From NCBI GenBank assembly GCA_963995505.1, contig OZ023187.1, forward strand, positions 9,449,176 to 9,513,175: a DNA stretch of 64,000 nucleotides, given 5' to 3'. Positions 37,794 through 49,282 of the stretch are shown in pieces. The first letter of the stretch is position 1. Each line of letters opens with the position of its first letter. Source of the stretch: Hypericum androsaemum (Eukaryota; Streptophyta; Magnoliopsida; Malpighiales; Hypericaceae). Position numbers and translations under genes: made by a program. The notes under the pieces are model-generated. The model was given only the letters and a program-made list of their open reading frames with translations. It was not told the origin of the DNA and did not search any database.

Positions 37794-39021
37794 CTATGAT
37801 TCACATATAAGGTTTGTACTCACATAATCATCCTCTCTCTCATCGTTTCCATCCTCCTCTTCCATATCTACAACCACCTTCCTCTTTTTCTTAGCACGCT
37901 TCCTATCCTCGATAAAATTATTCACAATATTTATCCAAGCATCTATAGATTCTCGATCACGAGTGAGCCTGTAATGTGTTGCAAACAGCTGCAAAGCAAC
38001 AAGAGAAATACACTTATAAAAATATAACTTTTATTAATAATGAACTTAATATAAAAAGTAGAAAATATTTATGAAAATACCTCTCCCAACGACATATTCT
38101 GATACTGAGCACTTGCAGAGGCGCTGGAAGAAGCACGAGACTTCTCATCATTAATGTATTGGTTGAAATATTCTACCATAACATGAGTATTGCCGCCCAT
38201 TTTGACAAGTGTGCTTTTAGTGATGGTGAAACACTTTTGACATCTAGCAAACTCCTCATTTATGTCCTCAGCCAATAGTTTGCACCAATTGTATCTAGAC
38301 ACTTGGGTCAACTGTTGTAGATACAACCAGTACTTCCCTGATATGACCTTCGAAGTACGCAGCGCGAGGAACATACCTATTGCATACATAAGATACAGCC
38401 TGGCCCAATCATATTCAGATAGCTCAGTGCTCCTAGTTAATGCAACCTCTAATTTCTTCACATCTATACGATTTTGCTCTGTTGGTGTCAAACCAAAACA
38501 TTCAAAATTATTTTTAAAGACAGACTTTGGTACATCAGTGAAAGACTTATCTGGATTTATGTCCTCCCTCCCAAATGTGAGACCATACATATTCCTGATA
38601 TGCTCCTCCGGTACAAGCAACTTTGGCTCACCATCACAAAAGTTGAAAACTTTCATCATGTCAGCATCCTTTGGATCCAGAATCTTCAAATCCAGAAGGA
38701 AACCAAAGCCAGACAAGTGGATATACTGGATTATCTCATTCTTGTATTTGCAACATTTCATGCGATATAATAACTCATTCATTCTGATGATCTTGCTTGG
38801 TCTGCAAACCAATCTGCAAGTTCGTACAATATCCTTCTGCCAAAAAAAAGAAATTATAATGAAAATTAAGAATAAACGTATATTACCACGATACAACATC
38901 ATTGTAAAAACCAAGGGAAAAATCAAATAAGATTATTACGTTTCCAGCTGTCTTCTTATCTACTTTTTTCTGCTTTCCTTCCGCCTTGAGATTGATCTGG
39001 ATCCGCTTCCTCATAGCACTA
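37794..39021 (-). CDS. partial transposon-type protein (plant-mobile / Ulp1-associated domain)
   Basis: Spliced minus-strand coding sequence. A basic exon (about 39021-38940) reads SSAMRKRIQINLKAEGKQKK. The main exon 38836-38081 has 252 codons. A third exon from about 37990 down to 37794 has a basic/acidic stretch (RKRAKKKRKVV, MEEEDGNDERED). The main exon shows the pattern MKCCKYKNEIIQYIHLSGFG, LLDLKILDPKDADMM, VPEEHIRNMYGLTFG, FKNNFECFGL and VSRYNWCKLLAEDI. That order resembles the N-terminal domain that accompanies Ulp1-type C48 proteases in plant MULE elements. No C48 catalytic domain follows in the window, so the gene is truncated or the family is different. The start is uncertain. Confidence 0.5.
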
Positions 39022-39360
39022 CTGCCACCACAGGGCAACAAAATGATGCAAATTCCAGGAAACACTTAGAAATAAAAGCACACCAACAAGCCAATCAAAT
39101 ACAAAGTTTGGAAAATCATTTTGCTACATGCCAAACGATGCCAAATTTGCCACAAAAGCATACCAATTTCAATACATATACATACCAACATCAAACAATT
39201 GCACACCAAATGAAACCAGCTAACCCAACGTTTAAACCGAATTCACTGAAAGACTAGTCAACAAACGAAAGCCGCAGTGAACGTAGACGGGGTAAAAAGC
39301 CAAACAGAAATGATCATCCCTTCAAATGAGATCGAAACATTAAACAGACGGAAGAGAGGA

Positions 39361-39680
39361 CGAACGTGATAGGGGACGACGGAAGAGACACCGTTGGGGG
39401 TGCGAACGGATCACCTTACGCGGGCACGAGCGTCAAAGCGGACCTCTTCGACACTCAACAAATGGCGAGCGGCGAGATTGAAACAGAAGAAGGGGTAGGG
39501 TTTACCTTAAATTGACCGAACCGTGGGCTACGGAAGAAACACGGGTGGGAGGCGGCGACAGAGAAGGCGAACGTGGAGGGGGACGACGGAAGAGGCACCG
39601 TTGGGGGTGCGAACGGCTCACCTTGCGGGGGCACGAGCGTCAAAGCGGACCTCTTCGACACTCAACAAACGGTCGAGCGG
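39361..39680 (+). repeat. direct duplication, about 113 bp at 207-bp offset
   Basis: 39361-39473 and 39568-39680 share CACCGTTGGGGGTGCGAACG and GCGTCAAAGCGGACCTCTTC, with a few differences. It lies upstream of the transposon-type gene and may be part of its promoter or terminus. Confidence 0.8.
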
Positions 39681-39975
39681 GCCCCTTCTCCTTGAAGCTT
39701 GAATAGATGGCGGCGAAGTAATTTTAGGGTTATTTAGATCTAAAGCCGATTAATTGAAATTAATTGGGTAGGTAATTGGCAGCAGCAATTCACGGGAAGG
39801 GGGAGTGGTGAAACCTAGTTGTAAATTTTAAAGCTGGACTAAAATACCCTCTAAAGGATTTGAACCGTTAGATCGCTTAAAATTTAATTTTTATCAAATC
39901 TAACGGTCCATATTTAGTCCATACCATGGGGACAGTTTTTATGTAGTCCCCCCTGAATCCAAATCCAGTATAAAC

Positions 39976-40405
39976 CATAGTTTTAAAATACAAATTTTGG
40001 TACGACCCGGATTTTGGTATGTCCTCTGTGTTGTCTGGTCAGATCGGTCGGACCACCAGTCAGACTAATTTTTTGTAATATTTTTTACTATTATTCGATA
40101 ATATATAGACCAAATAGTCAAAATATAGTTTTCAAAATCCATATTTTATAAATATCAACCAATTTATAACATATAAAGTCTATTTTTCTTTGTTGATTTG
40201 GAGAAATCGAGCATATGTATGACTTTTTATTTTAATTTTTGCTGATTTGGACTGAGTCAAAAATTAAGGCGAACCATCTGGTCCGAGCAGATTTTGGGCA
40301 GTTTAACCGGAGACAGTATAAATCCTGAAAAATGACCCACTTTTATGGACGATTCATGGTCTCACTGCTCATACCACCGATCAGGCCATATTTTTTAAAA
40401 CTATG
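39976..40405 (+). mobile_element. hAT-like MITE, copy C
   Basis: 430-bp element with inverted ends CATAGTTTTAAAATAC and the mirror TTTTTTAAAACTATG, flanked by GTATAAAC (39968-39975) and GTATAAAT (40406-40413), 7 of 8 identical. The interior aligns inverted with copy A along most of its length (for example ATGCTCGATTTCTC and TATTTTGACTATTT when reversed). Confidence 0.85.
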
Positions 40406-40413
40406 GTATAAAT

Positions 40414-41038
40414 CAAGCATTACTTATCATTATACCAGGCGTTTTTGGACATAAATTTACTTGGGTTAAAACTTTTCTTTCTTGGGACTTCTAAGTGCGT
40501 TTTATAAGTAGATTTTATTTCCTCGAAGTATAAGTAGTTACATACTTACAAATATTTTCCTGATTCCCTTGTAACTTCTAATTGTTGATTTAGTTTAGGG
40601 TTAATTATGTTAAAGGGATCACAATTTTATAATCCAAACTTGAAAGTTTGTAAATATAGTAGATTATTTATTGTATTTGACAATTTTTTTGTAAGTCATT
40701 TATGAACATATGGACCAAAAAGTTTTATTTCTCAAAATCTTAAAGATTAAAAAACTATAAAATGAACCTCTCAAAAGTATAAAACTTTTAAACCTGGATT
40801 AAATGCATGATTCAAAATTAGAAATATCGGTCTATCTAAAATGATCATGAATTGAATAAGATTTAAACTCGGTTCAATTGTTTTCCGACTTCGAACCGCG
40901 CTCTAGCTATACCAACGACATCCTAAGACGCAAGGACAGCATCGTTCAAACTTAAGATAAAATATTGGATAATAAAGGGAAGACAGAAACCTCACCAATT
41001 CTGAAGTCTAAACTCTAAACCATATCTATACTCTCCGA
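40414..41038 (+). promoter_or_regulatory. upstream region of the DUF3082 gene
   Basis: AT-rich with no coding content. A TATA-like CATATCTATACTC lies at about 41021-41033, too close to the start codon to be certain. Leader and promoter cannot be delimited. Confidence 0.35.
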
Positions 41039-42427
41039 ATGTTGCAGTGTGGTAGCCTCTCCCCTCCTCCTCAAATATTCTTCCAACACCACAACCGCTT
41101 CCTCTCTTTACCTTCTTATTCTTGTTCTTCTCTCCACAAGTCCGCTTCTTCTGCACTTCCTCGTCCGGCCGCCGTCCCTCCATGGCTACTCGCCGCCGCC
41201 CAGCTCCCTGACCCCGCCGACGGTCCGGTGGAGATTCCACTCGACGTGCCTCCCATTTTCGCCACCAGTGACGACCCTTCTACTCTCCAGGTAGCCACCA
41301 GCGTCCTCCTCACCGGCGCCATCTCCGTCTTTCTATTTCGCTCCCTCCGCCGCCGCGCCAAGCGTTCCAAGGAATTGGTATGTCCCTGCCACCCCACCCA
41401 TTCTGTGATCCGGACCGTTTCGGTATTAGGAATTGACGGAGTTATAGGGTTGTAATTAAAAATACCTCCTTCGTGATGTTGGAATCTTTGGGAACGGAGC
41501 AGTATTAAAATAGTTGTTAGGAGAGTTTTATCGTCTTTTAAAGTCCTAAACGACTCGAACTTAGATTAGTCCGGTCCATCATTAATGGGTGGCCAGACCA
41601 AGCAGTTGGGTTCATAGCTGTAATTTTTTACTAGCTCTGTACTATATGACATTCGAATGCCTGGTCTATGCTTTAAGTAGCTCCCCCACATTGACCATAT
41701 GAAGCGGAGGTGGTGCTTATTCTGTGACCCGTTTGTGGGTTGACATGAAAAATTGACTTCCAACGGATATTATAATTGCAGAAATTTAGGTCCACTGGTG
41801 TTGAAAAGACATTGAAAGAACAGGCTTTAGAGTCATTGAACGTGCTCGGATCAGCTCCAATTGACGCAGAGAAGCCTGTTTCACCCGCTGATGCGTTGCT
41901 GGGCGCAATCTCTGCTGGTGTAGTCGCGCTAATCCTTTATAAGTTCACCACCACCGTCGAAGCATCACTCAACCGCCAGACTATATCAGACAACTTATCG
42001 GTTTGTTTGATCCTCCGCCTTTAGTTCCAACTTGGTATTGCTTAATTTATGAAGGATGCTCATGGGAATGATACGGTTCTTACACTGGTTTCTGCTTTCC
42101 TGCATTTCAGGTTCGCCAGATAAGTATAACTGTCCGGTAAGTCCTACGTTTTTCTGTATCATGCTGCACGATAATCAGCATTTTGTGTCTTCCATTTTGA
42201 TGTTCTCTACTTTTTACAGCACGATTATAAATGGCTTATGCTACCTCGCGACGTTTGTTTTCGGCCTCAACTCTCTGGGTCTGTTCCTATATTCTGGCCA
42301 GCTTGTCTTCAAATCCTTGCTGGAAGATTCTACAAGTCAGGAAAATTCTAGCAGCGGATCTTCCAACTCCGATGACTCCGAACTGAACAGCAATCAGGGG
42401 GACCAAAATTCCGATGGCACACAATGA
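41039..42427 (+). CDS. plastid DUF3082 membrane protein, 4 exons
   Basis: Uncharacterised plant/cyanobacterial-type membrane protein of the DUF3082 family; the function is not known to me. Exons are 41039-41377, 41782-42000, 42111-42136 (a 26-bp microexon) and 42220-42427; 792 nt, 263 aa, GT-AG throughout. The first 45 residues are Ser-rich and lack acidic residues (FFQHHNRFLSLPSYSCSSLH), as in a chloroplast transit peptide. Hydrophobic stretches follow: VATSVLLTGAISVFLF, ADALLGAISAGVVALILYKF, and the conserved C-terminal INGLCYLATFVFGLNSLGLF with LYSGQLVFKSLL. The tail (about 35 aa) is Ser/Asn/Asp-rich and probably disordered. In-frame open sequence continues into introns 1 and 3, but family conservation and consensus splice sites support the spliced model. 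Confidence 0.88.
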
Positions 42428-43109
42428 TCAGCTTAGATTGCCGCGGAATAGGTTAACCACTGGGAGTTATGATACTGTAATTAGCTTCATCTTGCTCGTA
42501 AATGGCAAAAGATTTTGTATGTAATTTACTGCTGTTGCTGTGAATAGTGTGATTTGTGGCAGACACTTGCAAAGAGGCGTGCAGTTCTTGGATGCATGAA
42601 CTTGAAAAATTCCAGTACCAAGCATAGTTCCTGGTCTCGCTGCTAAAGCTGCTCTATGTACATTGGTTAATGCCCCAGCAGAATCATCAAGTTGCAACAT
42701 TCTTTTTTGGTAATTTATACGGGTTTGCCTATAAACTCCAGGATTCTAGATGGTATTGATTTTTGTTCTCATCCTAAATAAAATTTTTCCATTTCCGCAA
42801 GAGGTGGAAGTTGATCCGCCGACTCCTAAAAAACGAGGTAGGATCCATTGTCATCCTAGTTTTAGTATTCTTTAAAGTTGATGAATTCTATGCTGTTCTA
42901 CTGGTTTAGGCTTTTAATTGTGCAGAAAAAAGTGTTTTTTTTAATAGATAGGTTTTGCTGTTACAGGGCCACGGATCCATATGATATGGTATTTTGGAGA
43001 GGATGAATGATACTCCTTAATAAGTTATTAAATTTGAACGTTTTGATTACGATTTTTTGACTTTTTTTTAATAATCAGAATTTAGTGGAGTAAACTTTGG
43101 AAATTTTAA
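42428..43109. other. 3' region of the DUF3082 gene
   Basis: Likely 3'UTR followed by AT-rich intergenic DNA. The minus-strand frame at 42467-42700 is unrecognised. Confidence 0.45.
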
Positions 43110-43833
43110 AGGGTAAATTAATCTCAAGTTACTCGTGTTTGACTAAATCCACGAAAAAGTCTCCTCTATTTGAAAATGATTCTCTTGTATCCCGTGTTTG
43201 ATTTTTTTATATGTTCGGGTCCCTGGCAGACGTCAGCAACTTTTTTTTCCAATTTTGTTATTGAAATGACAAAAATACCCTTAAAAAATAAACAAAAATG
43301 CATCTCTTTCCTCTTCTTGCCAGAGCTCTACCGCCAAACATCAAACTGGTCCAGACGTTCAAGCCGAAACTCGCAGACGCTGATGAATCCTCTGACGAAG
43401 AACCTCACTCCTCTCCATGGGACCCCAGTTCACTAAACAACTCGGAACGACATTGTTGTCGCTACGCCACCGCTCCATGTTCCTTTTCCTATTGACTGAT
43501 TGACCGGAGACCGGTTGGAAGAGAAGTTAGCAACTGGTCATCAAGAGCTATAGAGAAAATTTGGAAACAAAAAGGAACCCTCGCCAGCTTCCCCAAACCC
43601 AAATCAAAGAAACCTTCCATCGGCACCGCCAGGTAAGGTTCTCACCTTTGAATCGCTCTCTCTCCTACATTTTTTTGTCATGAACACCATGGAGGCATCG
43701 ATGGTTCCTCTTTTTAGGCTTGTCAAGTTCATGTCATCCCAACCGTCGACGTCCATCAGGAAGCACAAGTTGAGTCAGCGGCAGGAGAAGTTGGGGGTGG
43801 AGCTACAGCTCTTAGACTCGCTGACGTTGTATT
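43110..43833 (+). repeat. conserved-end repeat family copy, broken by Copia
   Basis: The left arm 43110-43290 (GGGTAAATTAATCTC, CGTGTTTGACTAAATC, TCCCTGGCAGACGTCAGC, TTGAAATGACAAAAATACCC) is the inverse of the arm at 25200-25400. The core 43300-43833 is GC-rich and exon-like (KHKLSQRQEKLGVELQLLDS at about 43761) but unrecognised. It is cut by the Copia insertion at 43834. No right arm is evident after 50241. Confidence 0.55.
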
Positions 43834-44049
43834 TGTTGGGTTTGAATGGAAAATTCAATGCAAGCCAAATAATGGAAAGGCCCAAATGAAAGGCCCAAAA
43901 GGGAGATGGAAGGTTGCAATCCCACATTGAATAGAGCAAGGAGGATTTCCTTGTTTATAAGGAATTCCCCTCCTTACCTTTCAACTTGATTGACTTCCTA
44001 AAAGGCTGACTCACCGCTAGCTGCCTGCGAGGACGGTGTGAAGCACCGT

Positions 44050-44050
<1 letters not shown>

Positions 44051-44118
<68 letters not shown>
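44051..44118 (+). repeat. (CGAGCA)n hexamer microsatellite in the 5' LTR
   Basis: About 11 perfect units. The matching 3' LTR region (49501-49570) is a degenerate mix of CGAGCA, CGCGCA and CTCGCG, so the perfect run expanded after insertion or decayed in the other LTR. Confidence 0.9.
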
Positions 44119-44502
44119 CGCACGTGCACGTGCGCATGGTGTATTGGACGCAGGTCGCAATGGGCGCTTTGTGGCGCACTTGGCACTTCGCACGTGTCGC
44201 GAGGAGCTGGAGGAGCCTTAAGTATTTTGCCCGGGTCCGGAGGCAGCTGCGCAGCTACCGAAGCGACGAGGAGCTGCGAGCGCCTTCAGGTTGGCCGCCG
44301 AAGAGGCACGACGGGCTGGAAAGTCTGGGAGACTTCCAGAAGGCCGAAGGGCTGCGAAATCCCTCACGAAAGGGCGCCAGCGCAGCCTGGGCGCGCCTGG
44401 AAGGATCCAGAAGCCACCGAAGGGCCACGAGCGCAGCCAGTCAGCCTGCTGGCCGAGCGGACGCGTCCCTTCAGGGTGGCTGCCTCCCTGCCTCCTCCAG
44501 CC

Positions 44503-44510
44503 TATAAATA
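44503..44510 (+). promoter_or_regulatory. TATA box of the Copia 5' LTR
   Basis: CCTATAAATAGG in GC-rich context, identical at 49913-49920 in the 3' LTR. Confidence 0.7.
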
Positions 44511-44854
44511 GGCCTGCCCCCCTGCCAGAATTCTCATCCCAGCAGCAAGTGCACCTCCTAGCATTGTTGTCTTCTCATTTCCCCCCCGTTCTTCACTTAG
44601 AAAAGAGTCCGAAAGTTCTGGGTATATAAGGGTTCGCCCGAAAGTTTCGAGATACGTGTGCAACGGTCTTGGAAATGCCCTAAACAGTCATTGTATCTTG
44701 GGGACGATTGCCGAAGCCCATACCGCACTGAAATATACAGGGCAATCTCGTCTTACGGAGAAAGTGTCCAACACTTGCCTCGACTGAAGTAGATCCTAAT
44801 CAAGTACACCATTCCGACAAACAAAAATCGTAAGACAAGATTGTGTACTTGAAG

Positions 44855-47800
44855 ATGGCATCGACAAGCTCAGCGCCAGTGCCAGCGGTCCCGTGAACTG
44901 TCCATGCTGAAAGGCCGGCCAAGTTCAACGGTACCGAGTTCAAGAGGTGGCAACAGAAGATGTTGTTCTACCTGACGACGCTCAACCTAGTCCGATTCTT
45001 GAAGGAAGAGGCTCCAAAGGTGGCGGAAAATGAGGCAGATCAACAGAAGATCAACGCCCTCGATGCATGGAGTCACAGCGACTTCCTATGCCGGAACTAC
45101 GTCTTGAATGGACTAAACGACATGCTCTACAACGTCTACGCGGAAGCTAAGACCGCTAAAGAGCTGTGGAGTTTACTCGAGAAGAAGTACAAAACGGAGG
45201 ATGTCGGAACAAAGAAATTCATCGTCGGATGATTCCTCGACTTCAAGATGGTGGACTCCAAGAAGGTCATTGACCAAGTGCAAGAGTTGCAGCTGATCCT
45301 TCATGAGATCCAAGCCGAAAGGATGCAACTCAGCGAGTCCTACCAAGTAGCTGCGATGATCGAGAAGCTCCCCCTGCTCTGGAAGGACTTCAAGAGCTAC
45401 CTCAAGCACAAGAGGAAGGACATGGGCCGAGAAGACCTGATCGTGAGACTTAGGATCGAGGAAGACAACCGAAAGTCCGAAGTTAAGCAAGGCAAGGCCA
45501 ACCCCGAGACCACCGTGCACCTCGCCGAGGGAAAAGGTAGCAAGAAGAGGAAGAAGTCCGGGGACAAGCAGGAAAAGCAAGAGCCCAAGAAGAAAAAGAA
45601 GACCAAGGGCGACTGCTACAACTGCGGTAAACCCGGACACATGGCTAAGGACTGTCGCCAGCCGAAGAAGGACGACCAAGGAAGGGCTAACCTGGCTGAA
45701 GACTTGTCCCAGATGGATCTGTCAGCCGTGGTGTTTGAAGCCAACCTGGTGGATAATCCGAGTGAGTGGTTCGTGGACACTAGAGCTACCTGCCACGTCT
45801 GCTCGGACAAGGAGATGTTCTCGAACTATATCCCGATCACCGGTCGAAAGCTGTTCATGGGAAACTCTGCAACGTCCAAGATCATTGGTCTGGGAAAGGT
45901 GGTCCTGAAGCTGACCTCAGGAAAGGAGCTGACCCTCAAGGATGTGCTGCATGTCCCAGACATCCGCAAGAATTTAGTTTCTGGCTCACTGTTAAGCAAA
46001 GCCGGTCTTAAGCTTGTATTTGAGGCTGATAAGTTTGTACTGACCAAAGCGGGTCAATTCATAGGAAAGGGTTATCTAGAGAGGGGGCTATTTAAGATGA
46101 ATGTAATAACTGTACATCGTACCTTTAACGGTGAAAATAAAGTTAACGCTTCTTCTTACTTGGCCGAGTGTTCTAATTTATGGCATGGTAGATTAGGACA
46201 CGTAAATCTAAACTCGCTAAGAAAGTTAGTAAGTTTAAATTTATTACCGAATCTAGAGTTCAACCCATCCGATAAATGTGAAGTATGTGTGGAGGCTAAA
46301 ATGACCAAAGCACCTTTCCATTCAGTGGAAAGAAGTACTACGCCTGAATTAATTCATACGGACACTTGCGATATGAAACACGTGCAAACTAAAAGCGGGA
46401 AGAAATACTTCATCACGTTTATCGATGATTGTACGAGATACTATTACGTATATCTCCTAAAGGGCAAAGACGAAGCTCTTGATGCTTTTAAGAGATATAA
46501 GAATGAGGTTGAAAATTAACTCAGCGTGAAAATCAAAATGATCCGAAGTGATAGAGGAGGAGAATATGTAGCTCCGTTTGAGAAACTCTGTCAAGAACAT
46601 GGCATTATTCATCAGACGACTGCTCTATACTCACGTCAATCGAATGGCATAGCTGAACGCAAAAATCGAACTCTTAAGGAGATGATGAACGCTATGTTGA
46701 TTAGCTCAGACTTACCCCAGAACATGTGGGGGGAAGCTGCGCTCTCAGCTAACCACATTCTAAACAAGTTGCCACATAAGAAAAGGGATAAAACCCCATA
46801 TGAACTATGGAAAGGAAGGAAGCCTTCCTACGGTTACCTTAAAGTGTGGGGGTGCCTAGCAAAGGTCGAAGTACCTAAGCCTAAGCAGGTGCGAATAGGA
46901 CCCAAGACCATTGATTGCATCTTTATCGGATATGCGCAAAATAGTAGTGCTAATCGATTCTTGGTGCATAAATCTGAAAACCCTGAGATAAACACGGGAA
47001 TGGTCATAGAATCAAGGAACGCAACATTTTTTGAAGATAGCTTTCCTAATAAGGAAAGAAAGGAAGCAAGTCCGAAGAAAAGGGCTCACGAGACTACGCA
47101 AAGGTCAAATTAGAAAGATGATGAACCTAGACGTAGTAAACGGACGAAGGTAACCAAATCTTTCAGTCCGGACTATCTAACCTATGCGTTAGAAGATGAA
47201 CCCAGGACAATCCAAGAGGCATTGTCCAGTCCAGATGCTCCTCTCTGGAAGGAAGCTATCAATAGTGAGATAGAATCCATTATGCAAAACTACACGTGGG
47301 AAATCGTGGATCTCCCACCGGGCTGTAAACCTTTGGGATGCAGGTGGATCCTAAAAAGGAAATACAAAGCTGATGGATCAATCGACAAGTACAAATCTCG
47401 ATTGGTAGCTAAGGGGTTCAAACAAAAGGAGGGATATGATTTCTTTGACACGTATTCACTGGTCACAAGAATCACATCAATTAGAGTACTCATAGCTGTT
47501 GCAGCACTCTATAACCTCGAGATCCACCAAATGGACGTAAAAACAGCTTTCCTAAATGGAGAACTAGAAGAGGAGATATACATGGAGCAACCTGAAGGGT
47601 TTGTGGCTCCCGGTCAAGAGCATAAAGTGTGTCGACTAGTCAAGTCACTATACGGGCTAAAACAAGCGCCGAAACAGTGGCACGAGAAATTTGACAGAAC
47701 AATGTTGTCAAATGGATTTAAGATCAATGAGTGCGATAAATGTGTTTACATTAAGGGCACACCTGAAGCTTACGTAATTGTATGCCTCTATGTAGATGAC

Positions 47801-48739
47801 TTACTAATTATGGGAAGCAAGAAAGAGGTTATTGTGAAAACTAAGAACATGTTAAAGAACCACTTTGACATGAAAGATATGGGTCTGGCAGACGTCATAC
47901 TTGGAATAAAAATTTCTAGGAAAGCTGACGAAATTATCTTGACGCAATCCCACTACGTGGAAAGCGTGCTCAAGAAATTTGAAGCCTTTGATAAACCTCC
48001 GGTTAAGACTCCAGTAGATTTGAATCTACACTTAGCCAAGAATCGAGAAGACCCAGTATCTCAACTGAAGTATGCACAAATTATCGGGAGCTTGATGTAT
48101 TTAACAAACTGCATTCGTCCCGATATTGCGTACTCGGTTAGCAAACTTACTAGATTCACAAGTAATCCAGGAAAGTATCACTGGCTAGCTCTAGAAAGAG
48201 TTTTACGGTATTTAAAACATACCATAAACCATGGCATACATTATGCTAAATATCCAGCTGTATTAGAAGGATACAGTGACGCAAACTGGATATCGGACAC
48301 TAAGGACTCCAAATCTACAAGTGGTTACGTATTCACCATAGGAGGAGGAGCTGTGTCTTGGAAGTCCTCTAAACAAACGTGCATAGCTCGATCCACCATG
48401 GAGTCAGAGTTTATAGCACTAGACAAAGCTGGGGAAGAAGCTGAATGGCTCAGAAACTTTCTAGAGGATATTCCGTGCTGGAGCAAACTAGTACCTCCCG
48501 TATTGATACATTGTGATAGCATGTCTGCAATCGGGAGAGCACAAAGTACATTGTACAATGAAAAGTCTCGACATATTCAGCGGAGACACAACACCGTTAG
48601 ACAGTTGATCTCTAGTGGGGTGATCACCATTAATTATGTAAAGTCCAAGGATAATTTAGCTGATCCTTTTACAAAAGGAATCAATAGAGATCAAATGTAC
48701 AACGCAGTAAGGGGATTGGGATTAAAATCCACACACTAA
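44855..48739 (+). pseudogene. Copia gag-pol polyprotein with four in-frame stops
   Basis: One continuous frame runs from the ATG at 44855 to the stop at 48737-48739. It is interrupted by stops at 44894 (TGA), 45230 (TGA), 46517 (TAA) and 47111 (TAG), with no frameshift. The domains read in order: gag with [13 protein letters not shown], zinc knuckle [14 protein letters not shown] (about 45616), protease site [12 protein letters not shown] where the usual DSGA has become DTRA, integrase HH-CC with [12 protein letters not shown] and CEVC, then integrase core [13 protein letters not shown] and SDRGGEY. Reverse transcriptase follows with [19 protein letters not shown] and [10 protein letters not shown], and RNase H with [20 protein letters not shown] and [13 protein letters not shown]. 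Pseudogenised but still alignable. Confidence 0.95.
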
Positions 48740-49282
48740 AGAACATCCATAGCGGTAACTCAACCATGATGAGTGGAGATCCCATAAACTTGGTTCAATG
48801 AGACAACTAAGTTATGGAGGGTTCAGTTAATCACCTGGAACCTATCTCATTCTCAGAAGCTGCCCAGGTATTAACCTGCAGAGGTGTGGTAAGGTTAAGC
48901 ATTATGCTTTTAATAATTCCTATACCTTGATTAAGGTGGAGTATGGCAGGATACTCCTGATAGGAGATCACCTATGTAAGTGTGAAGCGAGGCCGCTTCA
49001 AATGGGAAAAACACTTATGAATCCAAGATACGGTCCATGGCCGAAACGGACACAACGTGAGAACCTAAATATACTAGGGTTATTGTTGTGTAAATGTTAT
49101 TGTCTTGGTTTACACCAAAAGCTGACGGTTCAAAATATCGCGTTCACCGAGCAGCGAGTAAATCCGATAACATATTACTAGAGAAGGTTCAAAGCCGAAA
49201 GCTACCTATCTCGATGCAATAATAACACGTCAGAACTTTCGATTAGAGTATGCATGCATTAATCATCATTCATGTGGGGGAT
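48740..49282 (+). other. Copia 3' untranslated region and polypurine tract
   Basis: Non-coding spacer between the RNase H stop and the 3' LTR, ending CATGTGGGGGATT immediately before the LTR start TGTTGGG. The short frame at 48927-49181 is unrecognised. Confidence 0.7.

Larger units (their letters stand above)
43834..44826 (+). repeat. Copia 5' LTR
   Basis: 993 bp. Compared with the 3' LTR it has a long (CGAGCA)n run and an extra block of roughly 90 bp (about 44188-44280) after TGGCACTT. It ends ACAAACAAAA where the 3' LTR ends ACAAACAACA. A TATAAATA box is at 44503-44510. Confidence 0.9.

Noticed and set aside
36500..39950. Terminal inverted repeats bounding the transposon-type unit
   Set aside because: The similarity (CAGTGGGGATGACCCCAT against reversed GTCCCCATGGTATGG) is too short and gapped to accept by eye.
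44038..44511. Frames through the Copia 5' LTR with long Ser-Thr or Cys-Ser runs
   Set aside because: Produced by the CGAGCA hexamer run in LTR DNA.
45173..45679. 168-codon minus-strand frame opposite Copia gag
   Set aside because: Antisense shadow of the gag/zinc-knuckle frame; Leu/Val-rich as expected from reversed Lys/Glu-rich codons.
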